Shown: positions 10,979 to 23,269, counted from the stretch's first letter. The stretch is 64,000 nucleotides of DNA from Gambelia wislizenii (GCA_030847615.1 JAUMIR010000001.1:289504187-289568186), one strand, 5' to 3'. Numbers and translations: made by a program. The notes: a model not told the origin generated them from the letters alone.

Positions 10979-11064
10979 GCTGCATCCTATGCATGCTTAC
11001 CTAGAGCAAGCACCACTGAACACAGTGGGACATACTGTTGAGTGAAGTCACACAGGACTGTGCA
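10979..11064. repeat. Short inverted-end repeat (family V), copy 1
   Basis: 'gctgcatcctatgcatgctt' then 'caccactgaacacagtggga' then 'cacacaggactgtgc'. The same order occurs at 35371-35459 ('aagtcctatgcacacttacc', 'cattgaacccaatgggactt', 'cgcataggat'). Its ends are imperfectly inverted. Probably a small MITE; the class is not recognised. Confidence 0.55.
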
Positions 11065-11209
11065 TTACGGTTGAATCTCTGTTGTCTATGATAAGATGGA
11101 TGGCCCATTTTGTGGCCTATGACGGGGGGAGGGGAGTTGATCAGGTCAGTCTGCCTATTCTGTACAATTTTCATTTCTGTTTCATCTACATTTTCTGTTT
11201 TTCTCTCAG

Positions 11210-11314
11210 TTCTTTGTTTCAGCACCTTCTTTCACTTCGGACGCAATTTCATACTACAAAATTTTTAGTGACAAGGATGGTTACAAGCATATTCATTATG
11301 TCAAAGACTCAGTG
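11210..11314 (+). CDS. FAP: FAP exon, residues 350-384
   Basis: The acceptor is tctctcag and the donor CAGTG|gtatgt. It encodes FFVSAPSFTSDAISYYKIFS, then DKDGYKHIHYVKDSV. Human has FFVSTPVFSYDAISYYKIFS and DKDGYKHIHYIKDTV. Thirty-five codons, phase 0 on both sides. Confidence 0.96.
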
Positions 11315-11418
11315 GTATGTCATGCAAAGAATTAAGCCATAGTTCATTTATGTTGCAGGATGCACGTTGGCAATAAAATATCTGACTTTCAATTTGTTGT
11401 TTGTTTGTTTTTAAATAG

Positions 11419-11489
11419 GAAAAAGCAACCCAAATCACAAGTGGAAAGTGGGAGGCCATATACCTTTACAAAGTAACAGACGATGCAAT
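11419..11489 (+). CDS. FAP: FAP exon, residues 385-408(part)
   Basis: The acceptor is ttttaaatag and the donor GCAAT|gtaagc. It encodes EKATQITSGKWEAIYLYKV, then TDDA. It is separated from the previous exon by an intron of only 104 bp, the shortest in the window. It leaves with two bases of codon 408. Confidence 0.94.
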
Positions 11490-12554
11490 GTAAGCATTCT
11501 GTAAGGGACAGTGGGTTGGTTATGTCACCTATCAGTGAAAATTCTATTCCATGCAAGAATAGTTCCCCCCCCCCCATTTTGACTTAAAACCATATTCAAA
11601 ACTAGCATCTGATAGATAACAGGATAAACTGGATTCCCCTTAACATGCGTTGTTAGGAAGGGCCTTGATATTGGATTGAACCTTTCTTTAAAGACAGACA
11701 AATAGCTATTTAGCTAAAGATGCTCATTTATAGAGATGTGAGAAGCATTTAGCTATGAAAATAGCTCACATTATATACCATTTTGATCAAAGCTCAGGAA
11801 ATTTCCCTTTTTTGGATTAGAACTCCTAGCTAGAATTTTTCCAAGGTCTAATTTTAATATCTTTAATGAACTGTATACACATTTTAGTACACGTCAGGTG
11901 TTGGGTTCCAATCCAGTTGTGGAATCATGTAGGTATGTGCTCTGAGCCCTGTAAAAAAGCAACAGACTTATCAGCTGAGGATGGGGAGGTAGGGAAGAGG
12001 TAAATCCAGTGGTGCCCTACTAGCACTACCATCGTTGGAGGTTTTCCCTCAAAAAAATAAATTCTGTGAGCAGAGTTGGTTTGAGAGAAAAACTTGTGAG
12101 CACAGCATCTGTGGTGCACCTAGTTCCTACCAAACTAGAGATATGCACAGAAACTTAATTGTGACTGGAAGCTTGTTACTTCTTAGTATTGAGCTCAACC
12201 CTTTCAGCCAAGAGAACACCAACAGGGCTCTACTTCTTATTTATTTATGTATTGGATTTATACATATTCTCCCTGAGCTGCTGAATTATCAGGTCTCTGG
12301 GATTTATAGGAATCCTGATATTCTTTTCACCAGCAGTTTAGCGAACTATATTATCAGGGAATTAATTTAATGGAAATGGAATGGAATATTCTGGAATAGA
12401 GCATGGCTGGTTGGCTGCCTGGAACCCTATCACAAGAACACTTGACACAGCAACATTTTTGTTGCATGTCCTACTTGTTGAATGTCTAATATACAATACC
12501 ATCATCATTAAATGTTCTTGCATGGTTTATCTGATAACATAAATTTCCTTCCAG
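11490..12554 (+). other. FAP intron, nothing recognised inside
   Basis: A canonical gtaagc...ccttccag intron of 1.07 kb. Apart from a poly-C stretch near 11566 and a degenerate region near 11885-12130, I see no repeat or gene. Confidence 0.6.
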
Positions 12555-12608
12555 ATTCTATTCAAGCAATGAATTTGAAGGCTATCCAGGAAGAAGAAAT
12601 ATTTACAG
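12555..12608 (+). CDS. FAP: FAP exon, residues 408(part)-426(part)
   Basis: The acceptor is ccttccag and the donor TACAG|gtaagt. It encodes (I)FYSSNEFEGYPGRRNIY(R). Human has LFYSSNEFEEYPGRRNIYR. The 54-nt exon enters at phase 1 and leaves at phase 2. Confidence 0.95.
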
Positions 12609-14616
12609 GTAAGTTAACCTCAAATTATAGTGTTATTTGTTCCCTTGTGAAATATGCTTGAAGGTTACAATGCACCCATATGGAAATGGTAGTAGTTAAG
12701 TAACACTCAGCAGCTGTACTTTGAAGATTAAAGCCAGAATCCTATTGGAGTGTTGCATGCTTAGAAGTGCACTTACATATGCGGGAAATAGAATTGCAAA
12801 GATGCACAACGTCCGTATTCAGTAGAGGGCTGCTGCTTTGTAACTATGTAGCATAGCTGGAAAAGGGACCAGTGCACAATGGGACATCTACGAGGAGGTT
12901 CCGGTGTGCATGGGTCACTCCTCATGTGCATTGCTTGCACATCTTTGCAATTCAGTAACCAGGTTTCTTAGCACCTCTGTTCCTTAGTTAAGTGTATGCA
13001 AATTTACATTGTATGAAAGGACATACAGGATACCAGCCTAACTTCAGTTAGTCTTAATAGTGCTGCTAGATTCCTTTTCCACAACCCCTTCCTTTTTGTG
13101 CTGAAAAAGGCTAACACGATTATCCCTCTGAAAATTCACCAACTGTGTAATAGGAACCATGTGGAAGCATCTACTCTAGGACTATTTACTCATTATGTCA
13201 AAGACACAGTGGCCATTTTGAAATATTGATGGTTGCTGGTGACTTCACATCCACAGGGCCTGCTATATTACTGCAACTATCCTTTCCCACTGGGAAAGCG
13301 CTTGGCCTGAGACCTGTGGTTTACCACCCACTTTGTGAAAAGAACAGCACAGTTGATTTATAAATGGAAGCAGTTGCATTTTGTAGCATATACAAATAAA
13401 TAAGCAAATGTATACTAGACAAAAGGGATGAGAAAATACTTGTTCACCAAGTATGAAGCAAGGGAGAACAACCCACCACCACCAATAAGGGCTGTATTTG
13501 CTTGGAAATATGCTTTCAGAGACTGCATGCCAGGAGTGGGCAGGTACGGAGCCAGATGTGGGTGGGGCCAATGTCAAACTTTTCTGTTTCTTTTTGCCAC
13601 CTCCCCTTTCTTCTAGACATCCCCTTTCTTTCTCCCTCTTCATCCCTGCCTACTGGGATGGTGGGGAGGGACAGATTGCTCGTATCAGAGGTCAACATTC
13701 ATTCTTTTCACAGGGCTTTTGAGGTTAGATTGAGGACCACATGCTGCCCACCCTTAGTAGCATAAAGCATGTATAAAGCATTAAGTGGAAGCAAAGCATT
13801 CAATCATGAAGAAACAGCTCATATATTTTATGTTACAGCTAGTGGTGTCGAGCCCCTACTCTTTTTCTTCCTCTGATATATCCTGTTCAGTATGTCAGAC
13901 TTGGCAATGGTATATGTTTTGAGATCTGATCAGTTGTTATACAAGTGTTATTCCTACCTTCTCTATATCCATTCCTTTCCCATACATCAATTGTTTTCAT
14001 AGCTTTAAACATTCTCTTTGAGGCTACAGCTTCCAGCATCCCTCATCCACAATAGTACTAGCTGCTTCCATTATTGCTTCCCCAGCAGTTGGTACTCAAA
14101 GGCAGAACAAGTTGCTATCTTGGACTTCAACTCTATAAAATCTCCAGCCAAAATGATAGGCTCTTCCAGATTGGTCTAAAGTATGAGTTCTTGCAACATC
14201 ATACCTTGGATTTTGCCAGTTGTTGCCGTGTCCACTTGTTCTATTCTTTGGGAAACTGTTTGCAGTGATTTCTTGTAGTGTTCTCATTTGCTGCAAGCCA
14301 CCTTGGGCCCTTTGCAGGGAGAAATAAAGAAATAACTACAGTAACTAAATACTTTTTAAAAAATTTCCATTAAAGCTCTTCCAAATGTTTAAATCAGGAT
14401 GTGGTTTGTTGAGGTGGTCCTATGGTTTGCAGGGCAAATTTCCCCTATCTGATTTTTTTTAAAAAAGATTAGATATACATATAGATATTGCTCTAGTGCA
14501 AAAGTGTCATTTCATAAGTTTTCTGGCATAATGTATCATATTTTTACATGTATTTATTTCCTGCACATTCCAAATAAAGGCAAAAATATTTTTAAAAATC
14601 TTCTTCTGCCTTACAG
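12609..14616 (+). other. FAP intron, nothing recognised
   Basis: A canonical gtaagt...gccttacag intron of 2.0 kb. I do not recognise any repeat family with confidence. The 126-aa minus-strand frame at 13263-13643 is low-complexity and has no domain features. Confidence 0.6.
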
Positions 14617-14741
14617 AATTGACCTTAGAAGAAATCCTGTAACAAAGCAATGCATCACTTGCCATTTAAGAAAAGAAAGATGCCAGTACTATGCAGCAAG
14701 ATTTAGTTACAATGCCAACTATTATGCCTTAATCTGTTATG
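14617..14741 (+). CDS. FAP: FAP exon, residues 426(part)-468(part): Cys-rich propeller blade
   Basis: The acceptor is gccttacag and the donor TTATG|gtatgt. It encodes the strongly FAP-specific CITCHLRKERCQYYAARFS and YYALICY. Cys438, Cys441, Cys448 and Cys466 are all in place; these form two disulfides in the family. The frame continues into Gly468 at 17088. Confidence 0.97.
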
Positions 14742-17087
14742 GTATGTCAATTTTGTTGGAAAATAAAACTTGCTAGTTGCACCCTCAGGGTCCCATTAGG
14801 TATTTCTGCTTCAAAGTATCAAATTTGGTTCTGTTAATTGTTCCCAGTGACTGTTGGACTTCAGAATGGTTTTGTTACCTACACCAGAAGTTTTTTTTTT
14901 TTAAATTACAGTCAAAATTCCTAGTTGGAAAATTTAGGACAGTACATGTACATTTTAATGTTAGGGTTGTGAATTTGGACTTCAGTTCAAAGAACTATAA
15001 TAATTAAATTCATTATGTTGTTATAGAAACAGAAAAGTCTTGAAGATGTCTTTTCTCTTGATCAGAAACAACAAAAACTGATCACTAACACAAAATAAGG
15101 CATTAGCCATTCATTACATTAATGATCAGCCCTTGTCATAGAGAGGTTTAAAATGATATGAACCCTACACATTTTTATTGTGGAGAGGGTCTCTCCTGTA
15201 AGAATTTCATCATTAACTCAACCAAAGAAGCAGGAACTGTACCTATCACAAAATCAAACCAAAATACATGTTTGGTTAAAAAAACAAAAACATGCAGATC
15301 AAACACAAGATCTGGCTGTGTACAGTTTGATAGGTAGGTATGGTACACGTGAAACAGTAAGGTCAGATAAATGATATATTAATTTTCCTGGTATCCTTCT
15401 TGTTAAAAAATAGTTGCTTTGCTACTCTGATCAAATGTTATGATCTGTACTGGATGCTCATGCGTGCAAATAATAGTCCCCCCCCCCATTAAACAAAGAA
15501 GCAGACATAACTAAATGATAATACCTTTCAATCATCCTTGCCAAGGATGTTGTCACCTAGGAAATCTGTTCACCTTGAGAAATGAGTTATGACAACTTCT
15601 TCAGATCCTGTTGTGCGTGCTTAATTCTAGGCTCAGGTTATGTAACTTATCTGGGCTTCACTTCATCTATGAGAGCAAAGAGCACCCTGTTCTATGTAAA
15701 GGTTAACATTTCTTGTTTTCAAAGCAGGGTTACTGGCATCTCTACCCTGCAGAGCCCTCTGTATTACACACCCACACTGACCGCTATATTCAGTCAATAT
15801 TACTATGCATTGTTTCATTAGTTAACAGCATCAGTGGGCATAGCATTTACAGAGTTAAAGTCAGAAGCAGCCTTCACACTTCCCCTGCTTTAGTGAGCCT
15901 ACAATTTAAAGTTACAAAGAAGTAAAAACACAGAAGGAGAGAGAGAACAGAAAACTATTACTGTGTGCAAATATAGTTATAGCACTGCTTTGTATGAGAA
16001 AGCAAGTGAATTAATGGCAGTCTGATAGCCAAACAAGACATTTATGATGTGATGAATGGTGTAGTTCCAACTGATGTGGATTTTTTCAAAAATCAGTTTG
16101 GATGCAGTAGCATCAGATTCTGAGGAGCAGGAACAGAAAACATGGCCCCTTTCTTTCCTGGCATAGTCTCTTTCAAACTGCCCTCTGTCCCATCTGCTAT
16201 TTTCATGGGAATGGAAGGCTGGGCATGTATTGATGGAGCCGCCTTCTCAATGGAAAGAACAATGCCAGGGCAGTAAGTTCTATCAGGACCTCAGTGTATA
16301 TTCAGATGGTTACCTTCTCCATCTATATTCCTTGATATCCCAGTTTGTTGGGCCTACACTGTAGCTGCTATTTTCCTTTTTTTTTTTTAATGCCCATGTC
16401 AATCACACTTAGGAGATTGTCAGACATGGCAAAACGATGTCAAAAGATTGCGATGAGAACAGGAAGGAGTGACCTTACCAGACGACGACATCTTCCCACA
16501 TTCCGGGGTGCAGCGCGGGCATCAGTAAGGCGTCCCTTTTTATTAGCATCTTGTCCCCATCAATGCAAAAGAGAAGCTTCGTCCAAAGCAGCACTACGCC
16601 CCCAGAACAGCAGAAGGGCGTGGGTGTCTGGTACGGTTGCCCTTTCTGTTCTTGTAACAATCTTCTGACATGATTGGGAATGCATTTTTTTGGCACGTTC
16701 CCCCACGTCTGATAATCTTATACAATTAATATCGCATTTTGTTTGGTCCTGAAAACTCACTAAGGAAAAGCACTGTCAGTACCACAAAACATTTATCTTT
16801 TTAAATACCATTTCCTCCCACTTAGAGAACCCAAGAATTATAGGTTGTGAAGTTCTCAGTATTATGTGCTGTAGGTACATTCCCACTCATTCTCTTCCCT
16901 CTCCAAAAATATAGTGTGAATTAAGCAGGAACACCTTGGGATGACTGCTATCCTAACATCTAGATCTAGGAACAACTTACCTAATTCTTTTCATTAATAA
17001 TTGTATGTTTCACTATGCCTCTTTACATTATAAATTAATTTGTTTTTGTTTTTCTGTCTGTTCGTTGTGTTCCAATAATCATTCCAG
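14742..17087 (+). other. FAP intron
   Basis: A canonical gtatgt...cattccag intron of 2.35 kb. It contains a TIR element (16412-16719). Nothing is recognised in 14742-16411. Confidence 0.65.
16412..16719. mobile_element. Non-autonomous DNA transposon, TIR related to the 5498 element
   Basis: The left end GGAGATTGTCAGACATGGC (16412-16430) is matched in inverse by the right end around 'ccacgtctgataatctt' (16703-16719). The inner arms 'gtcaaaagattgcgatgaga' plus 'acagg' and 'cctttctgttcttgtaacaa' plus 'tcttctgac' are also inverted. Fifteen of the 19 left-end bases equal the TIR of the element at 5498-6111. No transposase. TSD unclear. Confidence 0.75.
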
Positions 17088-17135
17088 GTCCAGGAATCCC
17101 CATTTCTACTATTTATGAAAACAGATATGACAGAG
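17088..17135 (+). CDS. FAP: FAP exon, residues 468(part)-484(part)
   Basis: The acceptor is cattccag and the donor AGAG|gtatct. It encodes (G)PGIPISTIYENRYDR(E). Human has GPGIPISTLHDGRTDQE. This 48-nt exon ends the propeller and leads to the hydrolase domain. It is the most divergent exon of the set, as expected for a linker. Confidence 0.92.
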
Positions 17136-17504
17136 GTATCTTTTGCTATGTATATTTGTTTAACATCTTAATAGCTGTAAGGTTCAATGCCTCCAGGAGA
17201 GGGTCCAGTTGGAGTCAGTAGTATTGATATCAAAGTACCCCCCTCCCCCGCATATGAGTTGGTTCTATTGTAGTCAGTGGAACTTACATTAAGGTAAAGG
17301 GGCTTTGGATCAGACTATAAATCTGAAAAACAAAAAAAAAATAATGATACAACAATTATTTTGTTAAAGATTTGGGTCAAATTTGATTAAATAACATCTT
17401 ATTATTTAGCCTTATTCATGTGCATATGTGTGTGTAGCTGGAGTAAACATATTTTATTTAATTGAAATAAATAATACATGCATGTCTACCCATCCACATG
17501 TATG

Positions 17505-17740
17505 TTTGTTGGCTGTTGTTATGTGCCTTCAAGTCATCTGTGACTTACATTGACTCTATCTAGGGGTTTTATTGGCAAGATTTATTCAGAGGAGGTATAC
17601 CATTCCCTTCCTTTTAGGCTAAGAGAGCCTAAGTTAAGATTTGCTTACCTAGTGGAGTTTCATGGCTGAATGTGGGAGTCAAACTCTGTTCTCCCAGTGT
17701 CCTAGTCCAACACTTAAACCACTACACCACACTGGCAGGT
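17505..17740 (-). repeat. Sauria-type tRNA SINE, near complete
   Basis: On the minus strand it starts 'tgccagtgtggtgtagtggt' (A-box-like TGGTGTAGTGG) and has a B-box-like 'gagtttgactcccaca'. It ends in 'acttgaaggcacataacaac'. The layout matches the plus-strand copies at 56373 and 40930. Divergence from those copies is moderate. Confidence 0.82.
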
Positions 17741-17782
17741 ATGTGTGTGTGTGTAAGATTGTGGGGCAGGGCTGCCTTTTTG

Positions 17783-17880
17783 TCTGTTGCAAAAACAACA
17801 GAGTCTTGTGACACCTTGAAGACTGAAAGGTTTATTTTGGACTCCACCTCACTTCATCAGATGCATGAAGTATACTCTCA
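17783..17880 (-). repeat. Interspersed repeat (family W), reverse copy
   Basis: 'caacagagtcttgtgacacc' through 'cttcatcagatgcatgaag' is the reverse of 'catctgatgaaatagtctga' through 'gctgcaagactcttggttgt' at 18930-19046. A third copy at about 45000-45575 is split by an inserted retroposon. The class is not determined. Confidence 0.65.
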
Positions 17881-18662
17881 GTAGGTAGACATTTATACAC
17901 ATGCAGGAATATGTGGGGAAATGAAAAGGATACCGGCAAGTTAGAATCTTAAGAGTGATTGTTCAATGGTCATTGAAAGATGACGGAGACATCCAGCACA
18001 GAGATAACCTCTAAAGGGAGCCTAACAATGTAGATTGAAAAGAAAATTCATGATCATGTTTATGTATGGAATCTTCCACAGTGCAGTTGAATTAGAATTT
18101 TTAAAACATTTTGAAAAAAAGAATATTAAACCAGCCTTTCTCCCCAATGCCATATTTCTTCTCACAGTTCATTTGGCCTGAGTCCATAACATCCAACTGT
18201 CCTGACTGGGCAGGGACAGTCCCAATTAAGCCTCTGTCACCCTACTTCTTCAGATGTTTTTAAAATGTCCCAGTTTCTCTTTCCTTCTCCTGCTTTCTTC
18301 CTTTGTCCCTAGCTTACTTCAGTTGCTACAAACTGAGTTCAAAGTACAACAGTCCCAGTTTTCATCTGTGAAATGTTTGGGGGTGGTACGTAGAGAAGCC
18401 TTTCTTCAGACTCTTGTTCTGAACATAAGAGTCTGAACAGACTCTTGTTCTGAACAAAAGTTCCACACAGGAGTCCCTTCACTCCAGGCATATTTGCTCT
18501 ATGGAATGGTAATGTCCAAAAAAGGGGGGGGCTAGAAAAGAAATGGGAAATACATAGCCTTTTTTTTACATTGTTGGCCTTCAAGGGCCTTCCCCCCACT
18601 CCACGTCCCAGCCAGCATAGCTCATGGTGAGGAGAAGGGGACTGGCAAATGAATGTCACATG

Positions 18663-18843
18663 ATTCGGCAGTGGAACGCACTCCCTCGGAGCGTGGTGGG
18701 GTCTCCTTCCTTGGAGGTCTTTAAACAGCGGCTGGATGGCCATCTGTTGGAGATGCTTTGATCGTGATTTCCTGCATGGCAGGGGGTTGGACTGGATGGC
18801 CCTCGTGGTCTCTTCCAACTCTGCAATTCTATGATTCTATGAT
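18663..18843 (+). repeat. CR1 LINE 3' end, 5'-truncated
   Basis: It begins 'ttcggcagtggaacgcactc' and runs through the end of the CR1 ORF2 and 3' UTR to 'attctatgattctatgattt'. It is nearly identical to 29178-29366. The 159-aa minus-strand frame across this place (18339-18818) is an antisense shadow; a similar antisense frame occurs on the complete CR1. Confidence 0.92.
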
Positions 18844-18929
18844 TTGATTAGCCCCCTAGGTTAGCCCTTCATATGGAACCAGTTCTATACAATATTATTC
18901 TGAATTGTTGAAACAGTCTCTATGTGCGG

Positions 18930-19046
18930 TCATTCCAGCATCTGATGAAATAGTCTGATTACAGTGCATGAGAGCTTATGCCATAAACCATTTGCTAATC
19001 TTTATGATGCTGCAAGACTCTTGGTTGTTTTTGCTGAAAGAGATTA
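18930..19046 (+). repeat. Interspersed repeat (family W), forward copy
   Basis: It reads 'agcatctgatgaaatagtct', then 'gagagcttatgccataaacc', and ends 'gctgcaagactcttggttgt' plus 'ttttgctg'. It is the reverse-oriented partner of 17783-17880. Confidence 0.6.
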
Positions 19047-21539
19047 ACAGAGCAAATCCTTTTACTCTCCTATGGAGGGAAAAAATTCTGTTCCATATTT
19101 TATCTCTGTTACTTAAGTGTTTTGACTTAGCCTTTTTGAACAGCATAGATACAAGGTCAGAGTGACATATTTATTTGCATTTTGACTGGCACTATCCAAC
19201 ATGGCCCTGTCTGCAAAACTAAGTAAGTTCTTATTTCAAAAGAACATTCTTTTGCAAGATTGCTGGCATTTCCTGTTGATGATTATGCTGGAAATCTTTT
19301 TGGTATTTCATCACCAGGAAGTGGTTTCCCTAATGCAACATATTGGTTAAAAATAAATAAACCAGGAACAGTTTTTAACTCCTATTTAGTCATAAGTGCT
19401 TTAATATGTGCATTGCTATTTCTATTTCTGATTATCTGGTGCTAGTTCAGGTGCAATAATTGTACATTGTAGGGAAATCAACAATGATATAGTTTCTTTT
19501 TAAAGTGATTAACTGACCCTCTTTAACTGACTAATCAGCTGTTATGGTACTTCCAAACGGCAAGAATCCTCACAACTACTTTAATTCCAAACAAATGAAC
19601 CTTTCAATGCATATATGCCCCACCAAATACAGTGAGATTTACAGTACTTCTGAATAAACAGGCATAGCTGATTCTCCCAACCTATCACCTTCCAGGTATG
19701 CTGGACTACAGATCAGGGGTGCAGCTATGGGGCAGGGTGTGTGGGAAATTAGGACATTTCTCCCTCCAAATAAGAATTCTGCACATCCCAAATGCAATTT
19801 TCCTTAAATCACCATGTTTCTAGCATTGCAGTAACCTGAAACTAAAGCTGAGCATTTAGAAGTGCAGTTTAGGCATCCAAAGAAAAGGGACAGGCAAAGG
19901 TGCCAAAGGAATGTGAACACAGCAAATGTCAGCATTCTAGGTGTGAATGATTCTCACAGCTTCACGCAATGCCAGAAATGTGAGGACAGAAGGGACAGTT
20001 CATTGGGGGGCAGAATTCGTATGGGAAGGCAACGCGCTCTCTTTGCCCCCATCCCCATACCTACACTCCTGACTATGATACCCACCAACTCCAGCCAGTG
20101 AGCCCATTGCCATGCTGGTTGGGCATGATGGGACTGGTAATCTAAGGCATTTTCAGTCCACTAGGCTGACAAAAACTATCGTAGAAAATTGTTACATCAG
20201 GCTTTGGGGTGTAAAATGTTGTTTAATTTACTATATATATTATAGGTAATAAGGTAAGGAGCGGTCAGGAGCGTGGTCAGACACTGGAACTTTGAGAGTG
20301 AGTGGTAATTGGTGGAATGTCTGAGAGGATTTGAATAAGGTTGGTGAATGACAGTTGATTTAGGGCTTGTCTACATGGGCAATATACAACATCTTGGCCC
20401 CTTCTTAGAGCCCTGCAGTCCAGATGATGCAAGGCTTTTGCCCCATTCTGCCCCCACCATCATCATGACCCCTGGGGCAAAGATGGGGCTAAGATGGAAG
20501 AAAGACAGGGTAGGGCCCATTAAAGCATTATAAAATACAGTAATACCTGCTTTAATCAGCTTGCACCAGGAACAAACTGTTCAGGTACTGTGGGGTCGCA
20601 GGAGCCCATTCTGCCACATCGGTCTGTTGTTTCAGCTGCCCTCTGACTCGCTCTTTCATAGTAGGAGGCAGGACCGCAGGTCACATGCAGGGGGCCTTGT
20701 TCCCATGTTGTGGGCGGGCTTCCTGCCTTCAGAGAGAGCGAGGGAGATCGCAGCAGCAGTGGCTGCAGCAACAGGCCAGCACACCTGTCTGGACTTCTTC
20801 CTGTTCTTTGCAGGTAGCTTGGGAGGAACAGGCCTGATCTGCAGCCAGGATATGCCAATGGGGAGCCAGCATATCCTGGCTTGTGTAACTGAGTGCATCA
20901 TTACTTAGGCAGTTAGAGTAGTTAAAGTGGGGGTGCAAGAATGAGTGGAGGATTATTGTTGAGAGAGTGAGTCAGTCAGGTTTAAGATTTAATGAATGAT
21001 GTTTATGATTCTGAATTAGCAAGGAGTGGAATATGTGAGAGGGTGAGATGTATTTTAAATTTATTAAATAATTAACTGTTTTGTTAATGTTCAACTTCTG
21101 TTAATAAAATATGGTTTTTTGTATTTTTGCGCTTTTGTTCTCCAGGAATGCTATATACAGTATTAGAAAGCTTGGATTCAGACACTGTGTTTCTGGTGGC
21201 AGCGGGGAATAAAGAGGGGTGGTGTCCAGTGGGATAGAAGTTGCATAATATCTCACACAGGTACCTTCAGGGCATCTAGCAAGTCCCCAGAGTTGATGCC
21301 CACAACAGCAGGACAGGAGGGTGTGCTTGCATTAGTGGCAGAAGTGGGGACAAGGGAAAGTCCTCATTCATGGTGGTAACAGAGAGATTTGTGGAAGTCT
21401 TCACATTTGGTGGCAGCGGAAGTTGAGGCAGAGCCTCAGACCTGGTAGAAAAGTGGTGGGTTAAATTATAAACTCCCACAGGGCTCAGTCTGAAGATTTC
21501 TTTGGAAGCCTTTTTGCTGCTTATGCCCCTCAGAGGTTT

Positions 21540-21570
21540 CAAACAAACAAACAAACAAACAAACAAACAA
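21540..21570. repeat. (AAAC)n microsatellite
   Basis: Seven or more perfect AAAC units. Confidence 0.9.
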
Positions 21571-21820
21571 TAAGCTGTGTTCCAACTCAGCAGTGAACTC
21601 TTATCATAATTCCAAGGAAGTTTAACTCCAGAAAATGTTTTCCTGTCTTTTCTTTCACAGACAAGTACACTCTGTTATTGTTAAAAATCACACAGCTGTT
21701 TGTTATTTATAGTGTTTTCATTTTCCTCCCCCTTGTGCCTCACCACTTAATTATCAGATGACAACTGATAACAATCAATGAGAGACTAACCTAATCTAGA
21801 GCATTGTTTTCTTAATACAG

Positions 21821-21919
21821 AAATCAAAGTTTTGGAAGACAACAGGGATCTGGAAGCAGCACTGCAAAAAATTAGAATGCCTACAGTGGAAATTAACAAG
21901 TTTGAAGTGGATGGTATTA
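21821..21919 (+). CDS. FAP: FAP exon, residues 484(part)-517(part)
   Basis: The acceptor is ttaatacag and the donor GGTATTA|gtaagt. It encodes (E)IKVLEDNRDLEAALQKIRM, then PTVEINKFEVDGI(T). Human has EIKILEENKELENALKNIQL and PKEEIKKLEVDEIT. The hydrolase domain begins here. It is followed by the largest intron in the window (14.2 kb). Confidence 0.94.
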
Positions 21920-22274
21920 GTAAGTACATTAAAGTGTTAATTCCCCTACTGCCACCACTTAATTTTAGGGTGTGGTGAAAATGGATGAATGAGAGCTCCA
22001 GTAAGACACTTAAAAAGCATGTTGTGTGATAGCTATAACCACCTGAAGAAATGGTTATTTTTCACCTCCAGCACAGTATGAAAGGGTAACTGCAGCTAGC
22101 AGCTTTAGCAAAATGTTATTCAATTTCTGTTTTAGCACTCAAGATTATCTTTGGCTATTGTGCTAATGATAGAGTTTGAGGGTCAAACGGACATTTGACA
22201 AATAAAATTGTCATTTGAAGAATGGGTTGCATAATGAAATCAGAAAGCCATAGCAAATCCTGAACATGCCTACA

Positions 22275-22960
22275 ATTACTAGACTGCTGTGTAGACTATT
22301 TGTTGACCCAACTCTGAAAGGATATTGCAGAGTTGGTGAAGGTGCAGAAAAAAGCAACTTAAATTATCAGGAGACTGGAACAACTCCTCAGTCAGGGGAA
22401 GGTGTAATGCAACATATTGAGCTTTTTAGTTTAGCAGCTGAAGGGAAAGGGGGCATATAAAAATGTGTGGAGAAACTGAACACAGATAAATACTTGGGGT
22501 CATCCACTGAAATTGAATACATTTTTATTTATTTAACATATTTTTAGGCTGCCTTTTAGGATACCAGTTATCTCAAGATGGCTTACAAGACAGAAGCAGT
22601 ACAACTGTAAACTCCTGAATTAAGAAAAAGCAGTAAAAATAATAAAACAGATACCCCACCTAGAACAATACTTTTGCCATCAAAACCATCAGTAGTTAAA
22701 ACTAGGCTTGGTGGACTTCAGAACATATTTCATTCCAGAGGGGCAGAGCCCCTGTGGATTGGCAGGTGGTTCAGGACAGACCTTTTTTTCATAATGCATA
22801 ATTAAGGAATGAAATTCACTGCCACATGTTTTGATCATGGTTATTGCTACTAGCTTACAGAGCTTTGAAAGGTTATTAGACAAATCTCCATAAAATCTCC
22901 TCTGTGGAGGAACATAGGTCTAGTATTATATACTAATCATGATTGATGGTAGCCAAGATG
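22275..22960 (+). repeat. Old CR1/L3-like LINE relic, interrupted
   Basis: Phrases such as 'gttggtgaaggtgcagaaaa', 'actggaacaactcctcagtc', 'gagctttttagtttag' and 'ggggtcatccactgaa' follow the RT C-terminal end of CR1/L3 elements. The next parts are 'aggtggttcaggacagacct', 'aaattcactgccac' and 'attagacaaat'. Around 22510-22690 an L2-tail-like or SINE-like piece intervenes. It is heavily decayed with no usable frame. Confidence 0.65.
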
Positions 22961-22994
22961 GTGTTATGAAATCTTCAGGTTCAGAAACAGTTTG

Positions 22995-23088
22995 AAAAAG
23001 CTACTTTCTGGGATTACTGCTCCCAGAATCTCCCAGCTTTGACAGTTGAGGGATTCTGGAAGCTGTAGTCCAAAAAGGTAACTTTCCA
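22995..23088. repeat. Hairpin repeat ('ggactacagctcccagaatcc' family), copy
   Basis: 'ttactgctcccagaatctcc' and 'ggattctggaagctgtagtc' are inverted around a short loop. A cleaner copy lies at 43778-43865. It is probably a short hAT-type MITE. Confidence 0.65.
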
Positions 23089-23266
23089 AGTCCTGCCTCT
23101 GGGGAGTGTTGGGACATCAAAGTAGAAAGGGGCTATGGCCTTTGTCATCCTGCTTGGAAGTTTCCTGGAGGCATTTGATTGGCCATTCTATTTGACTGGA
23201 TGGACATTTGGCCTGGCTTTGCAAGGGGTTGCCACCCACACCCAGGAATTTGGAACAAATACTCTC

Positions 23267-23269
<3 letters not shown>

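Larger units (their letters stand above)
8356..11209 (+). other. FAP intron packed with MITEs, 5S-like sequence and a LINE end
   Basis: A canonical gtatga...tctctcag intron. Contents from left: a MITE 8578-8841, an inverted MITE pair 8893-9121 and 9333-9570, a 5S-rRNA-derived stretch 9894-9985, a LINE 3' end 10068-10349 and a short repeat 10979-11064. Nothing is recognised in 9573-9890 or 10350-10978. Confidence 0.8.
17136..21820 (+). other. FAP intron, 4.7 kb
   Basis: A canonical gtatct...ttaatacag intron. It holds a reverse Sauria SINE (17505-17740), a repeat in two opposite copies (17783-17880, 18930-19046), a CR1 end (18663-18843) and an (AAAC)n run (21540-21570). Nothing is recognised in 19047-21539; the GC-richer part 20350-20900 with overlapping ORFs on both strands has no identifiable domain. 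Confidence 0.7.

Noticed and set aside
18339..18818. 159-codon minus-strand ORF, similar to the minus ORF at 28847-29335
   Set aside because: Both are antisense to the same CR1 3' coding end; the similarity reflects the repeat, not a gene.
19260..19445. 61-codon ORF with a hydrophobic C-terminal segment resembling a membrane anchor
   Set aside because: Unflanked by splice sites in FAP frame, no homologue recognised, composition expected in AT-rich intron.
20556..20908. Overlapping 100- and 115-codon ORFs on both strands in a GC-richer patch
   Set aside because: No domain, no splice or promoter signals; overlapping frames on both strands suggest base composition only.
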